A DNA stretch of 34,332 bases from CAZOKZ01 sp964580585 (GTDB lineage Bacteria > Sumerlaeota > Sumerlaeia > SLMS01 > JAHLLQ01): the NCBI GenBank assembly GCA_964580585.1, contig CAZOKZ010000048.1, positions 1-34,332 of the forward strand, written 5' to 3'. A program made the translations under genes and the position numbers. The notes below the pieces were generated by a model. That model did no database searches. It saw nothing but the letters and a program-made list of their open reading frames with translations, and was not told the DNA's origin. The first letter of the stretch is position 1; each line of letters begins with the position of its first letter. Positions 24,159-33,632 of the stretch are shown here, piece after piece.

Positions 24159-27100
24159 TCAGGGAACCGTGATGGTGAAGGAGGAGCTTCCCGTTCCGCA
24201 GCGAACTTCCATTTGCTCGGTCAACGGAATGACGAACTTGGTGGCGGTATCGAGTTGATTGATACCCGAGTTATTATTTGCGGTGATCGTGACGCTACCG
24301 CGTGTGTTGTTGGTTTGTGTGAACGTCGTCGCGTTATAGGTCGAAACGAAGTTCTGGCCGTTGGGCAGCAGATCCAGGTTGTTCACACTGATACCCATAC
24401 GCGTGTACAGATCGGCGCCAAGACCGTTGTTATAGCTGGCCGTGATCGTCTTCGATCCGCTGGTCAGCGAGATCGTCTTCGAGATGCTGCCGCTGGTGAA
24501 CGTCAGGCTGCTTGCGCCTGTCGAAACGCCGTAAATCGCGTCGGCAAACGCGCCGGTGTTCATGTCCTTGAAGCCCGAGCAACGGCTGGCAGTCGAAGTG
24601 CCTTCTTCTTCGCCCTGGTTCGATGGATTGTTGATCGGCGAGGTTCCCAGGAACGAAATGCCATCTTGGATTGCTGCATCGTAGTAGTAGCCCTGAACAC
24701 AACGACCGCCACGTGCTTCAAATGCCATCCAGATGAATTCGTTCGAGATCACAAATTCATTCTCGCCGTCTTGGTCGAGGTCAATGGAGCTGACCGAGAC
24801 GCCTGCGGGGCGCGTACCTTGTTTCAGGCTATCAACCCAATCAGCGGCCTTGGTTGTGACCGTAATGTCGCGGATGTGGTTTTGCAGCGTGAACGCCCAA
24901 CCCGACACATTGTCGTACGAGCCGTCGGGGTTTTGCCATCCGTGATAGTTATTACCCGCGTTGCGCGTGTAATCGGTGTTATCTTCGTCATGCCAGGCCG
25001 TTTCGTAGATCATCGCCTGGTAAGCCTTCTGAGCCAACGTGCGCAGGTTGTTCTGCGGCGCGGCGGAAATAGCATCCCACGTGTCTTTGATGATCGTGCC
25101 ACCGGTACCGATGTCACCGAACACCTTGCCGCTCGGCATTTGCGTGCCCGAGCCAATGTTACCCGACGTGGTGGGAATTGCGTTGCGGAAGGATTGCTCC
25201 TGGCCGCTGCCCCAGTACCAGTTCGCGTACGAATCTTCCGTTGCATGGTGAAGGTAATCGTAGGTGTTGAAGCCCTTATCGCCAATATCGCCTTGGTTGA
25301 CGATCCAGTTGGCGCTGTACTGCGGATTACCCGAGTTCGTGGCGCGGTCAAGGATGTCGCTCAGGTTCACGACTTCAATCCACGGGTGGTTAGCCACCCA
25401 GCGCATCGTCGCGTTGTAGTTCAGCGCGTTGTCGTTATAGCCCGAACCGAACGAATAACCGGCCATGGCTTCCCAGTCGTCGAAGATCAACGTCAGTTGT
25501 TCCTGATCGGTGTCCATTGCCTTGTAGAGCAGGTTTTGACGCCAGTTCATGTTCGCGCCACCATCTTGCGGCCAGAACTTGTATTGGTCTTCCTGGTCGT
25601 TGATCTGGAAGCAATACACGCCGTTGATCATGTGGATCTTGTGCTGGCGCGGAATGCCGTACACTCCGCCGATACCCGTCCAGCTATCGCCCGGGTACAG
25701 CCAATCGCGGATGTGTCCCACTTCGTCGATGTACGAAGCCACGTACTTCGAGGCCACGATGTCGTCGAACGGATCCAGGCCATTGCCCGAAGCCACGCTG
25801 TTGGTAACGCGCTCTGGGATGTGCATGACCTTCATGTCGTCGCCATCGATACCCCAAATATCTGTGGTCAAAGCGTCGAATTCGACGATCGAGTTCTGGT
25901 TAATCGGACCGTTGAAGAACGGCATGATGTGTTCGGAGAAAACACCGCCAACCAACGAACCCGGATCGGTGCTTTGATCGGCGTCAATGACGCTGCCCAC
26001 GATACCCAGGAACGTCTGGCCATCGTGAACCGGGTTAGCGTCCTTGATCCAGCCAATGGCCGAGATCAAAGTACCGCTCATGTGGATGTTCAGCGGAATC
26101 TGGAAGATCGTGTGCGTGTCGAGCGTCATGCGGAAACCGCTCGGCGCGCCTGTTCCGGTGTTGGCACCGCTAATGTAAATGCGTTCACGCATCGAGTCGC
26201 CACGGTTGAGCGACTGGTTGCCGTGAGCAATCGAAGCGAACTTCGCTGTGCCGGTCACACCGTTGCTGCCCATGCCGCCGCCCAGGTTGATCGAGTCGGC
26301 GATTTGAGTCTGGCCGTCTTTGACGGTAATCACGTTGAAGAACACTTCCGAAGAACCGTCCCAACCAACCGTCATCAGCGCGCTCTTCTTGACGCCGAAT
26401 TCATAACCGTCGAGGTCGCTGCGATAGTACGAACCGAGGAAGGCATTCGCGATGGTCGAACCGTCTGCCTTGATAGCTGCGCCATTGGTGCCGTCATAAG
26501 ACGCCACGGCGAGGTCCCACTGGCGGGTCGAGTTGCCGGAAATACCATTCGGCATCGAGGTCGTACCGCCTGCGGCACAGTCGATCAGCACATAGGTGTC
26601 GAGCGCGGTGTTTTCGGCGAAGATGCCCAGTTCAAACACGTCCACGCGGAGGTACAGGTTGTCGCCTTCAAAACGGCTGTAAAGCGCCGCGATGTCACGC
26701 GACATATCGTAGCCGTCGCCCAGCGAAATTGCGTCGTCGGGATCGAGGCCGCGAACGTCGGATTTATCCCAGTCGCGAAGTTCTTCGTTGTAAGTCGTGC
26801 CTTCGGTGTTCGTACCCAAAACAGGGCCCGCACCGATCGTGATGGGACCGACAACCGGGCCAGAACCCACGATGAGAGAAACGTCCACCGTCACCGGAGA
26901 GTTGGCCGAGTTGCCACTCACGGTGATTTCAGCGTTATACGTTGCCGCCGACAGAGCCGCTGCGTTGTAGGTAATCGTGATCGTGTCGGCTTCGCCCGTC
27001 GAGCTTCCGCTCGTGGGGCTGATGTTGAACCAGGAGGTGCCGTCACCCGTGTCCGTCTTGACAAGCGAGTAATTCAGGGTGCTCGAGCCGCTGTTGCTGA

Positions 27101-30100
27101 CCGAGAAGGTCTTGTTGCCCGGGTTCACACCAACTGAAGTCGATTGCGAAACGCTCGTTGTGCTAACGGCGATCACCGGATCCGGCGACGTCACGACCGT
27201 GAAGTGCCAATCGGCACCACCGTTATTGTCCCAGTTATTATTTCCGTCGTTGGTCACGAAATCCAGCACCGTGGCATTACCAGGAACCGCAATATCAGCG
27301 TACCACATGCCCGATGTGGCCGATTCGGTCATCGGGGAGTCAGTAACGCCCGTCCAGGTATTGATACCCCAGTGCAGATTGTACTGAGCGGCGCCAGCGA
27401 TTGGGCCGCCGGTTTCTTTGTACCATACGCGAGCCGTTTGACCAGCGATAGCCGGGTTCGGGACCACGGTGGTTTCGGTCGGGACCGAGTTCGAGTTGAC
27501 CGTCAGGTTGATGGTCAACGTCTGAGGCGAGTTCGTGCCGTTACCCGAAACGGTAACATCGGCAGAGTAGGTGTCCGCAGCAAGCCCAGCCGTCGAGAAC
27601 GTCACGTTGATCGTGTCGGCTTCGCCTGTCGAGTCGCCCGCGGTCGGATTGACGTCGAACCAAGCCGTTCCGTCGCCCGTATCCGTCTTGGCGATCGTGT
27701 AGTTGAGCGTTGCGGCGCCCGAGTTCGTCACCGTGAACGAATCGGCAGAGGCATCATTGCCTTCAACGACCGATTTGTTGATGACCGTCTTGTTCAGCGA
27801 AATGACCGGGTCTGTTCCGCCGCCATTAAGCGTCATGGTCACGTCGATGGTTTGCGGCGAGTTCGCCGTGTTGCCCGTCACGTTGATCGTGCCGGTATAG
27901 GTTCCCTGGGCAAGACCCGTGGTGTCATAAGTAACGTTGATCGTGTCAGCTTCGCCGGTTGAGCTGCCCGAGGTCGGGGAAACGCTCAGCCACGGAGTCG
28001 GTTGAGGACCGCCATTGCCGACTTGGGCAAAGGCTGCATTGTACGTGTCGTAGTCTTCCCATTCGTTCGGCGAGTTGGAATCCGAAACGCCAGGAGTATC
28101 CGTCGTCGCGGGGTCGTTCGGGATCGAATCGACGCCCGAGAACAGGTTGCCTGCGCCATGGCTGACGAACAGGCTGATGCCATTGGTGGAAAGGTTCGGG
28201 CTGCCGATCAGTTCAAGCGGAATGGCGACCTCAAAGAACGAGTCGCGGTTCGTGTCATGGCCCAATGCGATGTAATCTTTGTTGCCTGGGGCTACTCCGG
28301 TGATCGGCGCCACACCCGCGTAGTGAACAGCGGAAGCACCATCGAGACCGGCATGGTCGATGTAAATCTGACCCGTGGGGCCGTAAGCGTCGTTGTCCGG
28401 ATCCCAACCCGCGTTGTACGGGCAAACGAACGGACCCTGGAAGAAGTTAGAAGCAAAATACACTTGGTAGTCAGGCAGGTTCGAGCCGGCAAAACCATGG
28501 CCCTTGACCCACATGTCGCCGTTGACGAGGTCAACGCCGTAACCGCCCGCGTTCACATCGATACCGATGAACTGGGGCAGGTCGAATTGAGCGGGCTTGG
28601 TACCAGCGGAAGAGCCAGCGTTTGCCGGGTCCTCAACATCGATGACGTCGCAGATTTGAATACCGACGTACAGGTTATTGGCGTCCCACGCGGCAAAAAG
28701 CGCCGTGTAGTCCATTTGCGTTTCGTGTGTTGACCAGTTACCGCCGGACACATTGGCGTTATCGAACGCCGGGTCGGTGGCAATCAGGTTATCGGCGGTC
28801 CATTCGCTGCTGGTATTCAAACCGTCGATGGTGATCGTCTTGAAAGAGCCGGTGCCCTTGTCGCTGACGCCTTTTTCCATTACCGGAGCAGGCGTCGTGT
28901 CGGTGAAGGAAACACTGTAGTTCAACGTGCCGCCACCGGTGTTGGTGATGGTGAACGTGTCGGCGGGCGGGTTGCTGCCAACCGTCGCGGACGGCGAAAG
29001 CGTTGCTTTGTTCAGCCCAATCACGGCCGGATCGCCAATGTCTGGAACAACTTCAAAGTTCCAGTCGTTGTTGTTGTTATTATCCCACGTCCCTGCACCA
29101 TTGTTCGTCACAAAGTTCAGCGTGGTAGCCGTCGGATCGATGGTGATGTCGCGATACCACATGTCGGGGTTGACCGACTGCGTCATGGCTTCATCAACCA
29201 CGTCTTCCCATGTGTCGTTACCGTCCAGGCCACCATTGATGCCCCAGTGAAGGATGATGGTGGATGCGCTGGCGAGCGGGCCGCCGTTACGGTTATACCA
29301 CACACGAGCGCCCTGGCCCTGAACGGGGGGATTCGGCACGACGGTGGTTTGAGTCGGAATCGCGTCGCTGACAATCAGCGTCACGTGAATGGATTGCGGC
29401 GAGTTCGGCGCGTTGCCGGTCACCACGATGTCGGCTTCATAGGTATCAACCGGCAAGGCGTCCGAATCGAACACCACAGCGATCGTATCGGCTTCGCCAG
29501 TCGAGCTGCCCGAGGTCGGGTTGATCGACAGCCACGGCACCGTGCCACCACCGCCATTCAGTTGATGATAAACGATGTCCGCGGCATCGACGACGCTGTC
29601 GCCGTTCAGGTCGAGACCTGTACCGTCCGACGTGTTGCCCAGAATGAAGTCTTTGATTTGTTGTTCGGTCACACCTGGACCCGGAATGGCGATGCTGTAG
29701 TTCAGCGTGCCAAAAGCCGAGTTGGTAACGGTGAAATCGGTTGCCGGAGCATCTTGCCCCAGAACGCCATTTGCGTTGATATTCGCTTTATTCAGGCTGA
29801 TTTCCGGATCGGTCGGGGCTTCGGTAACGGTGATGTAGTCAACTTTGATTTCATCGTCGCTGCCTTCGCCGTTCGTCGCCGTCAACTTCACGGTGTATAT
29901 GCCGACGCTGCTGAATTGGTGAGAAGGATTCTGCGACGTGCTGTCGGTCGAGCCGTCGTTATCGAAATCCCACGCCCAGCTTGACGGCGAGTTCGTTGAT
30001 TGATCGGTGAAGTTCACCGTCAACGGCGCATAGCCCGTCGTGGTGTTGGACGTGAAAGCGGCAACAGGCGGACCAGCCGGGTCGGTGGTCGTCAGGTGCC

Positions 30101-32630
30101 AGTCGTTGCCACCGTTGTTGTCCCAGGTACCCGAGCCGTTATTGAACACGCAGTCAACAACGGTTGCGCTTGGATCGACGGTGAACGTATAGGTGAATTT
30201 GCCGTTTCCATCCGGTGTCATCTGGGGGTCGGGCGATTCAACGTTCGTCCAGTCATTATATCCAATGTGGATGAACACGTCCGAGGCGCCTGATAACACG
30301 CGACCCGTTGGATCATATGTAATCGTTGCCTGCGACCCTTTGACCATCGGGTCCGGAACGGTCGTGACGGTATCGCCAGCCGCGCCGTTGCCATCGCCAA
30401 TCCAAACGTGCTGAATCGGAGATTTCGCGATGTTGCCTTTTGAGTCTTCTGCTTCGATGTAGTAGTCGATCAGCACTTCGCGCAAATCGACGACTTCCAC
30501 CGAGTAGTGATACGGCATGTGCGCCGGAAGCTCGAAGTAGTTGAGGTCAGGCTTGTTGTAAACGTTGCCGTTCGGGAATTGGCGACCGTTCATTGTCAAC
30601 GTCTGCCAGGCGCCGACTTCCGCGCCGCCCGCGAACGTTTCGTTCTGGTGCGAGGCAATCGGGTTGGTGCCATCGACGTCGATGCGGTACTTCAACTGAA
30701 CGCGCGACAGGCTGTTGACGTCAGCGATGAACGTCCAGATGTGGAAATCGCCATCGTCCTGATACTGAGTGTATTGATGTTCGACGCCGAAGTTGATACT
30801 GCCCGGGTTATAGGGGAAACGCTGGGGCAACCAAATGGTCGGCGGCGTCAGATCGTTGTTTAAATTTGCCGCAACGATCGGATCGACGTGTTCGAACGCT
30901 TCATTACAACCAATGGTTCCTTTGATTTCCAGGTCCAACGGCGTGCCATAGTACACGTTACCCGAGTCCAGTGAGCCCAGGAAGTAGTGCCAGCCACGAT
31001 CGACAGCCGTTGTCGAGCCGTCCGGGTGCATGATCTTCTGGAAATTCGGCACGTTGCCGGTGACCTGCTGCGCCGTCAGCACGCGGTTGAGCGTTTCGGT
31101 GAACAACGCCATTTCGCGAGCCTTTTCATGCCAGCCATTGGCCGGATCGTGCTGGCCGTTGACGTCCAGCAACGGGTAGTTCCAGTTGATAAACGAAGGC
31201 GAACCAAAATCGCCATCCGCATAGGCCCAACCACCGTCTTCGACGTGAATCGTCGTGGAAATGTTAGCTGCGTAGTCGTCCAGGTATTGCTCGATCGTGG
31301 TGACTTCGCCACCGCGACTCACAGCATCGCCTGCAAGACCGGGGACGCATTCGCCATAGTAGCTGAAACCGCCACCGAAAGCGTTGTCGCCGTCGTGGGC
31401 CATCAACGTCAGCGACGGCAGGCTGGGATTGTTCTTGGCGTTCAAACCATCGATGAAGTTTGCATTAATACACGCATATCCATCGCGCCATCCCTGAGAC
31501 TGGTCGGCAGGAACCACGATAATCTGGTCCACGGCGCCTGTTTCGGGATCAACGTACTTGGCATAAGCCGGTTGATAGGAAAGCGGGTTCGCGTTTGTCG
31601 GCGAACAACCACGGTCAATCGACACGCGGATGAAATCAACGCCATTCGGGTTGATCTGATCGGCGAGGTTGGGGGGCTGGCAATTGATGCCGCCCGATCC
31701 AAATTGAACCGGGAAGTCCGGACAGGCGCGTGCAATATGCTCGCCTGAAACAATCGACCAATCGATTCCCAGATCCACCAGGGTCGGAATCAGACGTTCG
31801 GAGAAACACATTTCCGTCGGAAACAAGCCGTTGGAATTGTAGCTTCCACCAAAAACTTCCTTCATTTTTTCCTGCTGGAGCTTCAGCTCCATATATACCG
31901 TTTCCGGATTATGCAGACCGATCAACGAGTGATGGTACGTGAAGTTCACGATGTCCATCTTCGTCTTGCCATCGGTCGTCGTCCAACCATGGGCCTCGTT
32001 CATGGAACCGGCCCATCCGCTGCCGTATCCAAGTTGACCAGCCTGGCCCAGGCTGTTGACGTTTTCCATTAATGCGCCGGAGTAGCTGATTGCCACCCCG
32101 CCATTGGCATGCCCGCCAATCGAGCCGACAGCGTCGCGCGTGCGATACTGATATGCCGCTACGCGGTCGTCTTTGCCAAAGATTTCACGCAAATTATTTT
32201 CGGGACTAGATGACCCTCCATCCTTTTGCTGGATCGACTCCCAAGCATACTCGTAGCGATCCGTACCGCCTGCACGCAGCTGATCGTTCCAATAAATCGG
32301 CTGGTGCATGTGCCAAAGCCAGGAGACCTTGGGGTTATTGTTGGCCGATCCCTTGGGCGTCACGACCGGTGCCGCCTGGGGGATGACAGACTCGGCGGTG
32401 CTCTGCAACACTGACCGGTCCACGCTCTCGCTCAACCGGGCTAAATCCGCTTCCGTGTCGCGATTGGCAACGAGCGCACCCGAAGGGGCTACACTCGCCT
32501 TGCTGACCTGTGCCACTGCGCACAGGGGAGCCAGCAACATGACCAGCATCGCCCCAATCATAAGGCGTGTACTGCCCCTGGACGGTGCGGCTCCGGGTTG
32601 ATATCGTGACTCTCTTGATTGATGAATCAT
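24159..32630 (-). CDS. Giant secreted multidomain alpha-glucan hydrolase with two GH57-like domains
   Basis: A 2823-residue exported protein. Signal peptide: about 1-40 (hydrophobic 23-38, AVA-Q cut). GH57-like domain 1 (about 100-560) has WLWHMHQPIYW (104-114), GLFPTEMCFSE with Glu273 as probable nucleophile, and MAHDGDN with Asp413 as probable acid, resembling the DGEN motif of amylopullulanase-type GH57. Next come an Ig-like domain (594-745), CBM25-like modules (755-848, 1094-1195, 1717-1812), a PKD domain (853-936), four BACON-like domains, a dockerin-like EF-hand (986-1026), a CBM9-like insert (1249-1541) and a DOMON/glucodextranase-like module (1928-2140). GH57-like domain 2 (about 2145-2610) has NIHMSG, FSEHIMPFF, MHIPERV (Glu2273) and IFDDWEAMAGY (Asp2384/2385). 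A beta-rich tail follows. GGAGG lies 7 bases before the ATG. The expected substrates are starch- or glycogen-like glucans outside the cell. Confidence 0.87.
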   Translation of the reverse strand: MIHQSRESRYQPGAAPSRGSTRLMIGAMLVMLLAPLCAVAQVSKASVAPSGALVANRDTEADLARLSESVDRSVLQSTAESVIPQAAPVVTPKGSANNNPKVSWLWHMHQPIYWNDQLRAGGTDRYEYAWESIQQKDGGSSSPENNLREIFGKDDRVAAYQYRTRDAVGSIGGHANGGVAISYSGALMENVNSLGQAGQLGYGSGWAGSMNEAHGWTTTDGKTKMDIVNFTYHHSLIGLHNPETVYMELKLQQEKMKEVFGGSYNSNGLFPTEMCFSERLIPTLVDLGIDWSIVSGEHIARACPDFPVQFGSGGINCQPPNLADQINPNGVDFIRVSIDRGCSPTNANPLSYQPAYAKYVDPETGAVDQIIVVPADQSQGWRDGYACINANFIDGLNAKNNPSLPSLTLMAHDGDNAFGGGFSYYGECVPGLAGDAVSRGGEVTTIEQYLDDYAANISTTIHVEDGGWAYADGDFGSPSFINWNYPLLDVNGQHDPANGWHEKAREMALFTETLNRVLTAQQVTGNVPNFQKIMHPDGSTTAVDRGWHYFLGSLDSGNVYYGTPLDLEIKGTIGCNEAFEHVDPIVAANLNNDLTPPTIWLPQRFPYNPGSINFGVEHQYTQYQDDGDFHIWTFIADVNSLSRVQLKYRIDVDGTNPIASHQNETFAGGAEVGAWQTLTMNGRQFPNGNVYNKPDLNYFELPAHMPYHYSVEVVDLREVLIDYYIEAEDSKGNIAKSPIQHVWIGDGNGAAGDTVTTVPDPMVKGSQATITYDPTGRVLSGASDVFIHIGYNDWTNVESPDPQMTPDGNGKFTYTFTVDPSATVVDCVFNNGSGTWDNNGGNDWHLTTTDPAGPPVAAFTSNTTTGYAPLTVNFTDQSTNSPSSWAWDFDNDGSTDSTSQNPSHQFSSVGIYTVKLTATNGEGSDDEIKVDYITVTEAPTDPEISLNKANINANGVLGQDAPATDFTVTNSAFGTLNYSIAIPGPGVTEQQIKDFILGNTSDGTGLDLNGDSVVDAADIVYHQLNGGGGTVPWLSINPTSGSSTGEADTIAVVFDSDALPVDTYEADIVVTGNAPNSPQSIHVTLIVSDAIPTQTTVVPNPPVQGQGARVWYNRNGGPLASASTIILHWGINGGLDGNDTWEDVVDEAMTQSVNPDMWYRDITIDPTATTLNFVTNNGAGTWDNNNNNDWNFEVVPDIGDPAVIGLNKATLSPSATVGSNPPADTFTITNTGGGTLNYSVSFTDTTPAPVMEKGVSDKGTGSFKTITIDGLNTSSEWTADNLIATDPAFDNANVSGGNWSTHETQMDYTALFAAWDANNLYVGIQICDVIDVEDPANAGSSAGTKPAQFDLPQFIGIDVNAGGYGVDLVNGDMWVKGHGFAGSNLPDYQVYFASNFFQGPFVCPYNAGWDPDNDAYGPTGQIYIDHAGLDGASAVHYAGVAPITGVAPGNKDYIALGHDTNRDSFFEVAIPLELIGSPNLSTNGISLFVSHGAGNLFSGVDSIPNDPATTDTPGVSDSNSPNEWEDYDTYNAAFAQVGNGGPQPTPWLSVSPTSGSSTGEADTINVTYDTTGLAQGTYTGTINVTGNTANSPQTIDVTMTLNGGGTDPVISLNKTVINKSVVEGNDASADSFTVTNSGAATLNYTIAKTDTGDGTAWFDVNPTAGDSTGEADTINVTFSTAGLAADTYSADVTVSGNGTNSPQTLTINLTVNSNSVPTETTVVPNPAIAGQTARVWYKETGGPIAGAAQYNLHWGINTWTGVTDSPMTESATSGMWYADIAVPGNATVLDFVTNDGNNNWDNNGGADWHFTVVTSPDPVIAVSTTSVSQSTSVGVNPGNKTFSVSNSGSSTLNYSLVKTDTGDGTSWFNISPTSGSSTGEADTITITYNAAALSAATYNAEITVSGNSANSPVTVDVSLIVGSGPVVGPITIGAGPVLGTNTEGTTYNEELRDWDKSDVRGLDPDDAISLGDGYDMSRDIAALYSRFEGDNLYLRVDVFELGIFAENTALDTYVLIDCAAGGTTSMPNGISGNSTRQWDLAVASYDGTNGAAIKADGSTIANAFLGSYYRSDLDGYEFGVKKSALMTVGWDGSSEVFFNVITVKDGQTQIADSINLGGGMGSNGVTGTAKFASIAHGNQSLNRGDSMRERIYISGANTGTGAPSGFRMTLDTHTIFQIPLNIHMSGTLISAIGWIKDANPVHDGQTFLGIVGSVIDADQSTDPGSLVGGVFSEHIMPFFNGPINQNSIVEFDALTTDIWGIDGDDMKVMHIPERVTNSVASGNGLDPFDDIVASKYVASYIDEVGHIRDWLYPGDSWTGIGGVYGIPRQHKIHMINGVYCFQINDQEDQYKFWPQDGGANMNWRQNLLYKAMDTDQEQLTLIFDDWEAMAGYSFGSGYNDNALNYNATMRWVANHPWIEVVNLSDILDRATNSGNPQYSANWIVNQGDIGDKGFNTYDYLHHATEDSYANWYWGSGQEQSFRNAIPTTSGNIGSGTQMPSGKVFGDIGTGGTIIKDTWDAISAAPQNNLRTLAQKAYQAMIYETAWHDEDNTDYTRNAGNNYHGWQNPDGSYDNVSGWAFTLQNHIRDITVTTKAADWVDSLKQGTRPAGVSVSSIDLDQDGENEFVISNEFIWMAFEARGGRCVQGYYYDAAIQDGISFLGTSPINNPSNQGEEEGTSTASRCSGFKDMNTGAFADAIYGVSTGASSLTFTSGSISKTISLTSGSKTITASYNNGLGADLYTRMGISVNNLDLLPNGQNFVSTYNATTFTQTNNTRGSVTITANNNSGINQLDTATKFVIPLTEQMEVRCGTGSSSFTITVP
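26868..29813 (-). repeat. Four BACON-like Ig-fold repeats in the giant protein
   Basis: Each repeat carries a SLNK...TFTVTNSG..TLNYS half and a WLS.NPTSGSSTGEADTI...TY.A.I.VSGN..NSPQT half. Approximate spans: 29367-29813, 28908-29033 plus 27825-28007 (split), 27495-27815, and 26868-27185. The TGEADTI segments also match at DNA level (gatcgtgtcggcttcgcc near 26990, 27610, 27930 and 29480), pointing to recent duplication. Confidence 0.8.
27195..30368 (-). repeat. Three CBM25-like starch-binding modules
   Basis: Spans are about 30087-30368, 29046-29351 and 27195-27482. Each starts TTV(V)PNP, has a GGP-like turn and HWGIN or HIGYNDW, and ends with FVTN.G.GTWDNN.G.DWHF. This arrangement of Trp/Asn-rich strands matches starch-binding CBM25 modules. 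Copies 2 and 3 are closest to each other. Confidence 0.75.
29553..29675 (-). other. Dockerin-like single EF-hand module inside a BACON-like domain
   Basis: Residues 986-1026 read as a helix VTEQQIKDFILG, then DLNGDSVVDAAD, a 12-residue calcium loop with Asp1007, Asn1009, Asp1011 and Asp1018. Type I dockerins have two such loops; only one is present here. It sits between the two halves of BACON-like repeat 1. Confidence 0.65.
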
Positions 32631-33632
32631 TAAAGGTCCTCCGAACCATCATGTATGAAGGCGTCGCTCATACGTTCGTTTGAGTGCAAGAATGTACGGC
32701 AGCTTGCGCTGACCGCAGTTATGTAAGATGCGAACGGGAGGAAACAGGCGGAAAATGCGATACTCCAAATTCCCAGGAGCAGACTTCGCGGGGTTACCCG
32801 GCACTCAAGAATGGCGAAAACTTGAGGAAGCCAGGAGGATCAAGCGTCTAAAGCCCGTCAACTTGCAAGGATAAATAATTATCCACCGATTCGCACGGTC
32901 CAAACACCCGTGTTTTTCTTTTATAAAGACCCTGTTACCACTCACAAGCACAGGTCCGGTACAATCGAAGGATGTTTTTGTGAAAAAATCAAGGTTTTTT
33001 ACCAGGAACGGTAGATGCAACAGCCATTTGCAAATGCAACCGAAATTGCAAAAAAGAAGGCGATTTGGCAGCTTTTCCCGTTTCGGATTTTTTATAAAAT
33101 TTCCGGAGCAAAATCTATCAATCGCTTTATATTCAAGGGTGATATTTCCTACCCCTACCGGTAGTTCCACACCCTACCTCTCTCTACAAATACACGCTTT
33201 CCAAGGCGCCATAAATATTCCGACACCCCCATAAATAGTGGGGAATATTCACCCCTACCCCCCGTTTTGATTATTTTGAAAAAAATGCCTCGCATAAACT
33301 CGATTCTGGAGTTTTATTACAAAAATCAACCAAACCGGGTTTTTTATAACTTTTCCTTTTACAAAGGCGATTCATTCGTTCTATTAGTTGCCTGCGAACA
33401 CGGAAACGGCAGACAAAAATGGCGAAAAAACTGCCGATTTCAGCCGAAGGACCGATATACATAGGATTTGTGAAACATGAAAGTGGCCGGATAGAAGAGG
33501 GGAGGATTCCCTCCTGTCGTCCTCATTTTTCCTGAGTGGCGGCTTACATGAACCTCACAATGCTTGTATGGAGCGGGACGATTGGGTTGAGATCCAGTTT
33601 TCAATCTCTCATAGAATACTGGAGAATTAACC
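32631..33632. promoter_or_regulatory. 1 kb divergent intergenic region with several palindromes
   Basis: No credible gene is seen between the giant hydrolase and the secreted protein at 33633. The middle (about 32920-33420) is AT-rich, unlike its surroundings. Structures visible: hairpin CTCAAG/CTTGAG (32804-32826), GGATAA-ATAA-TTATCC (32869-32884), perfect palindrome CATTTGCAAATG (33025-33036) with ATGCAAC repeats beside it, CTACCGGTAG (33155-33164), and a GGAGG/CCTCC hairpin near 33504-33517. It probably holds both promoters plus regulator sites, or a small RNA. Confidence 0.5.

Noticed and set aside
24213..27137. Long open frame (974 codons) on the plus strand antisense to the giant hydrolase
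   Set aside because: The translation is Arg/Val/His-rich without domains, as expected from the complement of a codon-biased gene; no ribosome site; the minus strand has clear GH57 and CBM motifs.
32805..33170. 121-codon minus-strand frame in the divergent region
   Set aside because: Lies in AT-rich sequence, has no domain and a Cys/Phe-rich composition unlike neighbours, and overlaps palindromic elements.
33267..33464. 65-codon plus-strand frame in the divergent region
   Set aside because: Short, AT-rich, no ribosome site and no family pattern.
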